64,000 bases of DNA from Schistosoma haematobium (Eukaryota; Platyhelminthes; Trematoda; Strigeidida; Schistosomatidae). The notes below the pieces were generated by a model. That model ran no database searches, was not told the origin of the DNA, and saw nothing but the letters and a program-made list of their open reading frames with translations. The DNA lies in contig NC_067195.1 in assembly GCF_000699445.3 (NCBI RefSeq), positions 14,754,787-14,818,786 of the forward strand, written 5' to 3'. A program made the position numbers and the translations under genes. Shown piece after piece: positions 1 to 12,300 of the stretch. Position 1 is the first letter of the stretch. Each line of letters opens with the position of its first letter.

Positions 1-178
1 TCTTCGATGCCCTGCATGGAATGTCTCATCTAGGTATCGCAGCTAAATTACGCCTCATCGCTGCACGATACGTCTGGCCGTCCATGAATAAAGATGTCCG
101 TATGTGGGTAAAGCAATGTTAACAATGTCAACGATCAAAAGTACACAGGCACGTAGCTACCCCTTGGCACGATCTCAG
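1..178 (+). mobile_element. Ty3/gypsy integrase zinc-binding fragment (broken)
   Basis: Reading frame 3 gives a gypsy-type integrase N-terminal zinc finger: an LHGMSHLG motif supplies the two histidines, followed by ARYVWPSMNKDV, and then a CxxC pair written C-stop-QC, followed by QRSK. The stop codon TAA lies between the two cysteines, so this copy is dead. The window edge cuts it at the 5' side and no core integrase domain follows. The sequence near 504-580 resembles the sequence behind the second gypsy remnant (43252-43330), which suggests that the 3' end of the same family lies nearby. Assignment to gypsy is firm; subfamily unknown. Confidence 0.75.
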
Positions 179-599
179 TATTATTTGGATACCATGAGAT
201 TGTCAACAAATATATCTCCACCATAGCCATCAACTGCCTTCTGATACTTGGTCCACGGGGGGATCTAACCTGTTAACTGGCACACAGTCTTCCTGTAGTG
301 GTGAATATAGTCAAACGCCACACTACAGTATTTTGAGAATTTGTTCGAAAACATGTCTACTTCTGTTTATCATGGATTTGTTGTGTAAGTGCACGCTTTA
401 CTTGTTTATGTACTTACTAACAATACCAATTATATGTCTCCTAACTTACTGTGGTATCTGTACCAACTAATGGTTCTTTTGTATTTGATGGCTAGCTGAT
501 TACGAATTCCAAATATAATGCGTTCACTTGTGCTCATCTGGTTCTACTTGCTGTAAATGGCACCATTTTGAGAATTCCTAGACCTTCATGAGCAATCAA

Positions 600-1799
600 A
601 TAAGGCATTTAAAAAGTCTTGTAGATGATGTGTATATATTTTACTTCAAATGATGATTCATTCTGCCACGTGTTTTAAGCAATGTTACGGAATAATTTGA
701 TCTGTTTAAAATCTGTAAAAATGTTATATTTTCCCCAAATAACAAAGGCAGATATTGTTTTCTAATATTGAGACTCGAAGTAGCAATCATACTTTTTTTC
801 TATTCACGTGTTGTCAAAGTAAATATTTTTTATTGACTTTCACGTATATGATAAAGATTAATAATGATTAGTCTGTAATACAGATTATGTGTGAGGCGAT
901 TCAAAACAATCTATTCTCAAAAAGGAGTATGAATGTCACAACCCAAGTGATTGTATTTAATGTATAAGTACGAAAAAGTATAAATCATCAGTGGGATGCT
1001 TATATTATACAGTATTTGTAACAGTTAATAATAGCAACCACCACGTGCAACGTCTAGAACTTTTATAACTTCTGATTAAGCTTCTTCGTAGATGTTATTA
1101 TGACAGTTACATACCTAGGCAGGCAATCAAAAAGAATAGCTCAGTAAACAGGTGGTGTGTATATAAAGTACAAGTGTAGAATACCTGCATAGCTTCTAAT
1201 TAGGTTTATGTGGTCAACAGGTTCCCAAAACGTTGGCGCAGGCCAGTCCAACCTCCTCACAAGGTAAGTAATCTACTACGAGAAAATGAGTAATTCAAAG
1301 TTTTAAAAATTGCACAGTAAGTTAGCCGTCGATTCATTATAGTGATTAACCAAAACGTTCATGGATGTATGCGTTTCTAAAAAAAGAAAAAGTGGTTTCT
1401 ATCCATTGTAAACAGTCATTTCAATCAATTAAGTAGTAACAACTAAAAATGCAGTTTCTTAATAAAACAGCCACCCAAGTACAACAAGTGTAACGGAAAA
1501 GACGTGTTGAAAATCTCCCTCAAGGCATTTTATTAGAAAGCATTGTTATTTATTTGTTTCTGTTCTTTGTATTGCATTACAACTTTTTTTCAAGTCTCTT
1601 GTTAATCACGATTTATGTTCTTCAGTCTTCTTTGTCTGGGCTTTTATTATTTGGCATTGGTTAAAGATTTACCTTTTATAACTTAACTTCGATGTTAGAT
1701 GTAACTAGACTGTTTACAATGAGGTGATGGCTGACTAAGCTTAAGGTTACAGCTTGGTTCAGTGTGTGACGGTTTGCTTGAAAAAGTTACGAGAATCCT
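600..1799. other. AT-rich stretch with no gene seen
   Basis: No conserved frame, RNA gene or clear repeat is visible. It is probably old transposon-derived spacer. Confidence 0.4.
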
Positions 1800-2215
1800 C
1801 GGAAACAGATATCGGATCTCATCTTCCTAGTGTAGGGCCAGTGAAATGTCACTAAGCCCTAGCCAAATCATCCAGCAGTTGGGTCAATGAATATCGAAAA
1901 CGGTCGAGGACGACCAACGCGCATCAGTTAATCATTCGCCATGGACTGGCCCATGGGGTGGTGGTCTTACTTCCGCTTGTATCCACTGTAACTAATATAT
2001 TTCTGTAATAACGTCCTTTGTGTTTTACAGTCTTCAAAGCATCTATAGTACCTTGACAACGTTTATGGGGCAATCCATGCAAGCTGCTGACCGCGCGGTG
2101 TGACTTCGACGTTGGCTGGTTCTTCACACCATTCCTGTCTGACTCTAGTAGGCCAGCAATCATTTGGCATAGACCATCTACGCTGGTGATCTACATGAGG
2201 ACCGTTTCATCGGTT
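1800..2215 (+). repeat. RTE-like LINE 5' region fragment
   Basis: This stretch matches 58570-58888 closely by eye: both contain GTAGGGCCAG, the segment about TCACTAAGCCCTAGCCAAA, TCATCCAGCAGTTGGG, and the segment around CAGTCTTCAAAGCATCTAT. At 58.5 kb the same sequence sits just upstream of an endonuclease-reverse transcriptase frame, so here it is a 5' piece of the same LINE family without its coding part. The minus-strand open frame in it (1924-2163) is not a gene. Confidence 0.75.
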
Positions 2216-5200
2216 CTCAGGCACAGAACTCTAACTGATTGAAGATTCCTTTCGATGTTTAGCACGTTAGTTTGTGCTAGAGGTATTGTATACTTTGGAT
2301 ATAATGCGTTTTCTTTCTTAAACTAGAACCATTTTAAATTAAACACAGTGTTTGTGTTTTGATGTAATACGAGTCACTTAAAAACGTTTTGTATGGTATG
2401 CAGAAGAACGAAGTTTGGCCCAATCAAATAAGCTTCGGTTCGTTATTCCTGCATTTAGACCAAATACTAGGATTTCGATCGATACAACAAGTATGTAAAA
2501 TAAACCAAGGTGGTCAGAATTGATTAGTGGCAAGAAAATGATCACAAAACCTAAAATGTAGGAAGATTAATGACTTTAGTCTCACACGAATAAAAATATC
2601 CTATTTGTTAGCATATGAAGGTACCAAAAAATTCTAACTTTTCATTTGGGTTAAGACGACGAATTACTTTCTCATAAAATGCAAAACGTAGGGACTTTCA
2701 CGTGCACTTACACAAAATTATACAAAAGACATTCTACATCACGCGTCAAATGTTTTGTGGAATGCTCACTGTGTAATTTTAGTCGATTTAGAAATCCATA
2801 AAATCTTGTTGGAGATCAACTGTTCATACTTACTATCATACAAGATTATGTTTAGTGTAAAAAGTTAGACAGTGGATGGTTAAAGTGTTCTCATGGAATT
2901 TGGCTCAAGTCCTTCCACTTCTCGATGCACTTCTGCTGCTCAGGTTGGTTACGTAATGATTGCACGTTGACGAGGACGGGTCAGAGGTCAGAGCAATAAA
3001 ACTGTCAACTTAAACACGAGAAGAAGCGTACATAATAAAGACAACAATGATAACTAGTCGCGGACCAAATTAATTTGATAACCACAGACCAATTAAAAGG
3101 TTCACTTGTACACGTATCGAAGGCTGGTGTTGTTGTTCGCAGCTAAGCCATATAGCTCAAGGGACTAAGTAATACCGAAACTACGAAACCTCACAGACAG
3201 TTTGAGGAGCTATGACTACTTTTAACATACAAAGAAGGACGACGAAATTGTTCAGAGTATTATGAAGTGGAACAATACATTTTTCCCAGTATGAAACGTT
3301 TTGTACAACACATCAAAATAGTAGCAGTCACTTTGACACCATTCTGTATGACAAGCCAATTAGTTTTAGAAATAGGCGTGTAAATGTACCTGCGCTCAGA
3401 TGGAATTAGGTGAAGGATGTGTTCCTCAGCTGGTTAGGTAAGGTGTGGGGACAAGCACAAAAAAGCATTTAATGCCAACAATTGTCCATGAACTACATAA
3501 AGTAAGTTCATAGCCCTACATTGTTAGGAAATACCTTAGAAATCTGTAAGTTATAGCAATATTCTGCCCAAGTTATTGACAGATATTTCTGTCAACGTGG
3601 TTATTATCCATATTTGTGCTTTCGTTTGTCAATTGGCCGGTGCTCACTTGAAAATTCGTGATAATACAAATGAACATAAACCAAAGAAAATTCACAGTTG
3701 CTATCCATTTGAGTGCATCAAAAGGATTGATTATGGACTATGAATTCTGTATGACAACGTGAATAACCATACAAAGAAATAAATGTGGGACCAACGAGTG
3801 GCAGTAGACGATTAAACATTAAGAGTGGGAAGTAAGTACTTAGGGAGAAGTAAAAAATCCTAAAAACGCATGTCCTCATCCAAAATAGCGGAAATTTTGC
3901 CATTTAGATAACTCTAGATTGAGCGATCAACAGGAAATATTACTAACAGTTAGTGAACAGAACGTTTAATCCATCACGGATAGATCATTCAGTTAAACCA
4001 CACAGAATCAATCAAAAATACGGTCACACGATACGGCAGTTGAAAACGTCGGGTAAAACGAAAGTGACACGTTAATCGAAGGCCTTAACGTCATTCACAA
4101 ATTGATCACACTTCATAGATTGTGAGCGATGTATTAATATGATGAAAAAAAAGCAATAGTCATTCGGATAAACACATCAGAGGACATTTCACATATCATC
4201 ACATGAACAAACAAATGGATTCCATGATTGATGAATAGCTTGAATGACTGGTTTCTGAAAAATACCTGGCTTACTTAACCTTTTGTCAGTTTAATATTCC
4301 TAGTTACATTCCCACACACAGACTAGATGCTATATGGGGTTTCAAAACCTATAGTACGAGACCTCGACAACAAAACTAACATTTTAGTAACTGATAATTT
4401 CCACTTTGGTCAAATGGAAGGATGAAATAAAGTACCTATCGGATGTAGTTGCAAGAATGATGCTGCACGAAGTTTCATCTGGAAATACTTATCAGGTCTA
4501 GGTTCAAGAAGAACCAAGATCTGCAATCCTATAATCAAATCAGACATGGAACTGCAGTTTGATGTCACGGCGAGTTTATTAAAGCTCTTAGGAACAGGGG
4601 TGATACATAAGCCTACTAGTGAATCGAATGAAAAATGTCACAATATCTCTTAGCACGACCGATATGCTTTAACTTTAGCACAAATGAAAAACTATTGTTA
4701 TTAAGTGAGCTCATATATATGTCTACCACTAAATGCGTTGTTTGGTTGGGCAGTGAAATGTACAACCAATATGAGCACTCTTAACTCGGCATTCTCTACT
4801 GTTATCACTGTTCAGATTATTCATGAGTAGACCACTGACCGTACGCATTCCAATATTCATAATAGTTATAGGTAGTGAGCGCAAGCACATATGCTGGAAA
4901 CGACTTGCGTGAAATTTGTCTGTTACACTTCGTATCGCTGTCCCTCAGCAACTTAAAAAAACCAATGTGACCCCAGCTCTCATACAATTTTGAGTTTCGG
5001 AATGTGTTGATAGGTTCGAAGAGATTAAAAAGCACTTTCGATAAAATTGTATATCAGTTTGTTTTTTACACTTAAGAAATGATAGCAGATTTACATTCCA
5101 AACAACGAAAATAATTCCCGAACACTGGGACAACCACGAAATTCCATTGAAGACATCTTGAGTCGTCTGCTTCATCCAAGGAAATAAATAATTCTTAGAG

Positions 5201-6382
5201 GTTCATTAAAAACTCTCGCGTCCTCTGGTCGTGACTAATGAAGGATAACGAAGTTGAAAATACTAGTTATTCAGCCGTCCGTTAATTAAATAACTCTTGT
5301 AAAGAATACTTCTAAGCAATGAATTTACAAAACAAATATTGTAAGCAACAGAGATGACCTATACCGTCACAAAACCTAATGGAAATTTTTCAGAATACTT
5401 AGTTAAATTCATCTTCAATGAGCCTTTGACCAAATAAATGCATTTTAGAAGTGCAATGAAGTACGTTGGATTGCAAGCCTTCCATCTCGTAACAGTCTCT
5501 CAGTTGAACTAAGTGTTTCTGATGCATACTTCAAAAGTTGGTACAGTCGTCGCTGGCTCATATCGGTAACTACTTCCTATCTCTCTTCATTTCATTTCCG
5601 TTTCTCCCCTTATTCTTTCAATTCTATCTTCTCACACTGTCTGCAATGCCAATAAATTATCTTATTTACTTTTTCTTGAGACGATCATCTCTTAGGACTC
5701 GAATTATCACTTTATTATCTCCACATTGCAACCAACCAACCTCCCACCAGACAATATGATAGCTGCTGGTATCCAGAAACTTTACTACTCTGAGACAAAT
5801 GCACTTAATCAACTACAAGGTATACAAGTCCGCAAGTAACTTCCAAACTGATTGGAATTGATGCAGTCGAGTGGTTAGACTACCAATAATTGAGCATTAC
5901 CAAATACTTGGTGCTGTACCGAAACAACAAGAAGCGAGTGCAAAACAATTAATCAGTTTCTACAAGCACTTGACAGAGTCTCGATACATTGGAAGTTTTG
6001 GTATCCTCTGTCGTCTTAAGTATATTGATTCAAGAAGAACCTTGTTTTACTCCAGAGGACTTAGAAAAAGATCTTATATTAATTTGTTAGCACTTTTTTC
6101 ATTCATCTTTATGGAGAAAAGCTCTGTTTTCAGAGTATTCATTTGAACATCTTAGCAAGTACCACCTTTCTTTCCCATCTATAAAAACTGGTTTATACAT
6201 AGTCGTAGGGATATTGGATACAGATCGGATATATTTCATACTGAGGTTGTTCTCAAGGTTACAGAGAGGCGGCCTTGGTTGTTACATTGTTACCATCGTT
6301 ACTTTAGTTAGAACATCAGTAGCGGAGACTATGTCTTCTGAGTAGGAATGTGTTTGTGAGTCTGGTCATAGTTTGTAATAGA
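2216..6382. other. Intergenic, no gene recognised
   Basis: About 4.2 kb without a recognisable protein or RNA. A patch at about 3119-3181 (GCTGGTGTTGTTGTTCGCAG and following) resembles 32178-32243 and is likely part of a dispersed repeat. Short frames at 5538-5759 and 5871-6146 lack similarity to anything I know and do not start with ATG or do not look coding. Confidence 0.4.
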
Positions 6383-9300
6383 ATGACTCAGTCAGTCTTC
6401 ATACAAGGTAACTATTGATAATCACCCAAATCCGATTTTGTTTTGTAGTAGGTCAGTGTGGCAATCAAATCGGTCATCGATTCTGGGACTTAGCTCTTGC
6501 AGAACACGAAACTGCCAATAAAGTAAGGCGTTAGTGTGCGCTTACAATAATAAATTCAGGGACGTCTTCATGATAGTTCATTTTCTTCATTTTTTGTAAA
6601 CGGACCGAATAACAAAAGTGGTATCCTGCCTAAAATTTCTTGCCTCAAAGCTAGAGTAACTAAAATTCTGAATTACAGTCTCGAAGGCTTTGCTCGTAGA
6701 TATGGAAGAAGGCGTTGTCAATGAAATATTAAAGGGACCATTGAAAAATATTTACGATTCCAGTTACTTGATCACTGATGTGTCAGGTTCCGGAAACAAC
6801 TGGTATTTCACCTAGCTACTAAGTATCTTAACTTTGAATTTAGGGCAGTGGGAAACTTATATTACGGCCGAGTGCACCAAGATGCGTTGTGTGAAGCTTT
6901 AAGGAAGTCTGCAGAACTTTGCGATTTTCTCCAGTGCTTTTTTGTCCTCCATTCAATGGGTGGAGGTAATTAAGTGGTTTATTTGACTTATTTATGAAGG
7001 TACTGGTTCTGGGGTCGGTACTCATATCTTGAAGATTTTAGCTGATGAATATCCTGATGTATACAAGTAGGTCTAAAATTTTTCACATAAATCAGAATGG
7101 ACATCGCTGTGTTTCCTTCAACGGACGATGACGTTGTCACTTCTCCGTATAACACAGTTTTGGCTCTTGATCAGACCACTGAATTCGCTGACTGTGTGCT
7201 GCCTATTGATAATATTGCTCTCTCAAATATAATCGATAAAGCTAAAAATTTTCATTGTAACTCTAAAGGAAATGTGAATGAGCGTACGGGTTCAGCAATT
7301 TGTTCAAAACACACCAAACCAGCAAAACCTTTCGATGATATGAACAACATTGTGGCTAATATGCTATTAAATCTCACAAGGTATGGTTCCGTTTTGTTAT
7401 GACTGGCATTTCTTGGCATTTTAAAACTCTTTGGACATGTCTTTCTGCAGAGTCATTTGTAGTTGTGATAATGCGCACTTTATGTTTTTTTTTGCGTTCA
7501 CACTTGCTAAGAGAAATAGCAATATTGAATTCTTTTCCGTTCCACATTTTGGCGTCGTCAAGCGTTTCTTTAGTTATCACACGTCTTGATCTTTGAAGCT
7601 ACTGTGTTAAATAAAACATTTTCTTGACGAACTAGTGTAAACTAATTGTTTTTGTACGTTTCGATCTTGGTTCTCGGGAACGATTCTAGGTCTCTGATTG
7701 CATTTGATAAGCTACTCGGCTACGGTTTTCCTATTGACAATCATACGAGTCTAATTTCTTCACTCCTTTGTTTTATCAACAGGTTTCATATTGGGCGGAG
7801 TATGAAGACTAAAAGGAAGAGATTAAGTCCTCAGTAATTAGGCACTGGAAGGAAATTCGGATATCAGTAAATATCGATGTATAAAGTATTGAAAAAGGGA
7901 CAAGACGCCGTAAGGTGTAACTTAGAAAGATAGCGAACTGCTGAGTGTAACTCCATCTTGTCATTATGTTGTCATGTATTATCTAATCTAGTAGGGAACA
8001 TCCTGTAGGTTTTGAAATGATTGTTTGATGATAACTTAAAACATTTTACTAATAATATCAATGCTCTCAAGTTGAATCTGCACGTGCGTTTGTGATGCGT
8101 TAGGAATAATTCGGAGGGTAGCATACTGAGCTGCTTACGGACTAAATGAAGTGTGGCATAGGATTTAGCTACGTTTTCCGAGTAGTCAGATACGTGCCTG
8201 ACCTCATTAGTAGCACATCTACATCACTGTTTGTTAAGTTTCTAAGGAGGCGATGGCCACAAAGTACACAAGTTATCTATTGCGTTGTATGGGCACGGAT
8301 CCACATGACGTAGCTTTTGTATACAGTGGATTTAGGACCATTTTCTTATTTCAGTGAAGTGAGATCTTTTCGAATCTGCATATGTTCACACTTGGTGATT
8401 CTTGACCGTTTGAAATCGCCATCATAAAGATGAAAAGTTAGTATTCTGTTCAATTCATCCTGTATCAGTACAATTAAATTTTGTGGTAAGCCGAATTCTT
8501 CATTACGGAATAAATGTATTTTTCGATGAAGTTCAGTCAAAAATTAGATTTTGTTTACCTTCATTGAAGATCTGTCTTATGGCATATTGACATCCAAACC
8601 CATTCATATATTCAATGTAACGAGACAAGATTTTATTATTTGGTTTGTCTAAAATATGTCGTTTTAGTTCTGCCTGTCACATTAGGTTTACTTTTCATGA
8701 TAACAAATAGAATACAGTTTTCATGGGTAGTTTTCAACAGTTTTTGCACACGAAGTCATATACAAAGAGCGAGAAATATGACTAAAGTATTATATTGATA
8801 CTTGATGAATAGGATTGCTTTGATGAACCGAGTTGTGGAGTATGTGCCTAATATGTGTCCTAATAGATTGCTCCTTAAATTAGTAATTTTTAGGAAACCT
8901 GTCATGTTAAAGTGTCATATGTCCTAGTTCTGTCAATAAAAACACAAGTCAAAAATATACATTAGTGCACTATTGTGATAAATTTTTGAAAACCTTTTCC
9001 TGAGGTATCTTGACATTTTTCTTTGACGTTCAATTTATTTAGCTCCTCTCGGTTTGAAGGTACTATGAATGTTGATTTAAATGAAATCAGTATGAACTTA
9101 GTTCCATTTCCTCGCTTACATTACCTGATTGCTTCACAAAGCCCTTTATCAACCATCTCTGGCATATCAGCTCCTAGAAAGTAAGAATTAACACCTATTT
9201 CTAATATATGTATGGTTTTATACATATTATCATGCCACCCATTTTGTAATGGAATCCTCCAGTAACTAAATCCTAATGTAGATCACCGAACTTTTGAATC

Positions 9301-12300
9301 ATTTATTATTTATTTAAATACATAAACATTGGTAGAAGGAGGCACCAAGTAGATATGCACCACATAAATCATTCGATTTATGTAAAGGCTGGGATACTGC
9401 CCGGGTGCCCAAACCGAAGCAGGTTTATTATTATTATCATCATTATCGAACAGCACAGGTCAATAAGCCACAAACACACCAAGCGAATTTGAGCAGAAAT
9501 GCTACTGTGAGCGAGCTAGAAAATATAGAGGCGAATTCAGAGTCAAGTCAATTAATAAGATCCAAGGATATATATGTGACCAAGCATGCATGTTCATACA
9601 GACACGATAATTACAATGACGATACAAAGATAGACAAATTGTTACTGTTCGAACAACACTGTTAAATGTTAAATCAGTCAATTGAAGGACTTGACAAAAT
9701 TAACCGCAAATAAACTCAATTGTAGGGGAGGTGCTATAAAATAATGTTCCTCTTTTCTATAGATAGAATTGACAACGCGTTCTTATTTAAACCCGTGGCT
9801 GATAGAGCCTGTCAAACAGTCGTACAGGCCCTTACCGACATGGAGAATGCAGATATAAAGGTGATCAACTCTGCGGCCTCGGCTGAAAAGTGGAAAATTA
9901 ACTTGGGTGCATCAATAGGAGAGACATGGACTTATTTCCAGGATCTTGACAAAATTAACTGCAAATAAACTTAATTGTAGGAGAGGTGCCATAAATTAAA
10001 GCATATTTAAAGTCTTCTATTTTCATATCCCAAATCTGAATCTAAACGATTGTGAATCGTGCAAAAGATTATCACTTTAAATGGATAAAAAATACGACAG
10101 CACAAGAATTAACCAAAGGATATCGGGTTAGAGGGCCCTCTCGTACCAATATTTATGTGTTCAAATAAATAAATAAGGTTAGAGGGCAGAACTTACGAAA
10201 TGAACAGATGTTGCAAGATTAAAGAGAACTGATTCTATTTGTCAACTGTGACTAACATTAAATGATGTCACGATTCAAAGTCCGAAACTTCCCTGAGAGA
10301 CTTCATGATACTCCCATTTGGAACCTGCTTTCTTGATCATACCAGTAATGCAATGGTGGGTGGTTTTTCGAACGACACATGAATAACTTGTAAAACTGGC
10401 AAAAACTATGGGAAGCCGTTATTCAGCCTAGGGCTTGATAAAAATAAGCTTCAATATTATCCAATCAAGTATTAAAATCGTGTGTTAAAAAACTGTAGGA
10501 TATGGAAAATACTCGAGTTCATTTGGTGTACTGACGTGCATTAGTCAACATCTTCATGTGATGTAATCGTAATTCCGAAAAATCAATCAGAATTCTAACG
10601 TAGAAAATTCAATCGATTGTGGTCAAAGTGACGAAACTTTAAGAATGTTTAAGCCTAATCATATAGTTGATACTGGTCAGTTATTGATGTGGTTTCGAAA
10701 AGTTAATCTCATACAAAATGATATGTTCAAGGAACCATGCTTTCAGTTCTTCATTTAAAATCATTCATATGTTTGGAATAACTCATAAAACCGTCAATTT
10801 CTTCGTAGTTTGATCTAAACTAAATATCTAATACATTTTCTGTAACTTTTAGCCTTCACTACTATTCGTAATTGTACAATAGTTTGTACATGTATTTAGT
10901 TTACACATCACTTGCTTTAAATGTATTTAGTATTACCTTGAGTTTTCAGTTTATAATTTGTTACTACCAGGTAACTTTTTAAGTCATAGGTATGATATTT
11001 CATTCTAAAAGTAAGTCTCATAATTTAACATACAATGATGCCTAGAGTAGGGGAAAAGCGCTAGTGGTGACCAAATCAAGATTTAACATCAGTCCACGAA
11101 GTCAGTAAATGATTTGAAATATTCGATGATTTAGTTCAGAATCAGTTAGCGGCTCAAATATACTTACTCTTTATTTATCTTCAGATTTTAGGTACCATAT
11201 TACTTCGTGTAGTATTTTGAACAAACTCAAATTTGTGTCAAACTCTACATTGATTATGGTTAACTAGCAGACCACTTAATTGAAATCGTGAACCAGTTAA
11301 TGATTTTAGTGAAATTCAACAACCTTAATAGATTATTGTCAGGACTGGATGCTACTCTTTCTTTGACCCAATCAAGACGAGTTATTTTATGTTTCTATTG
11401 GTTATTTATATTTCGTTAGTGACGCTTTAGTACAAAGTTTATAATATATTCATTCGTTGTTTATTCCCTTCTAAATTTAGTTTCACCAGTTTAAAAATTC
11501 TTATTTATGGGTAGGGTTTGTATTTTTTTGTGATTTTGGTTTGTTTTATAGGCTCGACCAAATATTTTCAGATACATTCACCAGAGATTATCAGTTAATG
11601 TCTACTGATCCTTGTAGACATGTTTACCTAGCGGCTGCTCTACTTGTTCGTGGTGCAATCAGTGCATCAGATCTCCGTCGAAATATTGACAAGCAAGTTG
11701 TTATAAAAATACTATGTTAAACTTTATATGAGAAATTTATATTGTGTCGGTTGAATCTTTTAGAATGACGACATTTTAAACTTATTTAAAAGAATCCAGT
11801 ACTGTATCTCTCAAAAACGTTTTTCTGCGATTGATACGGTTAGTTGTTTATTTGCCAATGATTTCCCTACGGTCTTTACCAACTTACCTGGTTCCGTTAG
11901 TAATATGTTGGAATTTGTGAGAGTTAATCGACCGCTCCGTATAAATTCACAAATTCACAATTGAAATAATACTCTTGTTCTGAAAATGTCCGTTAATTTC
12001 AGTGATTCCACACAATTTTGCCACCTAAGATTTTAAATTCCCCTACAAACAAGTTTTGAGCCTTATGATAATCATCATTAAAGGCCTGCTGCACTGTCCG
12101 CAGGGATACAATTATGTCACACAGCCTACAGAATAATGCTTTTGTAGCAGTTCGCGTTTAACCTGAAAGCACGTCCAGGGGAACGTGCAGACTAGCGTGT
12201 GTGAAGAAACATGTAGAAAAGAATGATATACGAAAATGTAAGCCGAAGACTCAGTAACCACATAGGATACACTTATATGAAATAATGAAAAAAATCACTG

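Noticed and set aside
1924..2163. 79-codon minus-strand frame
   Set aside because: Lies in the repeated LINE 5' region, shadow of a repeat.
5538..5759. Membrane protein of 73 residues
   Set aside because: Low-complexity pyrimidine-rich DNA gives Phe/Leu/Ser runs by chance.
5871..6146. 91-codon protein upstream of epsilon-tubulin
   Set aside because: The frame starts with GTG, has no family resemblance and a hydrophobic AT-rich end; no support beyond being open.
6656..6678. Shorter intron 3 ending at ACAG
   Set aside because: Gives a stop in frame; the acceptor at 6685-6686 yields KARALLVDMEE and fits the family.
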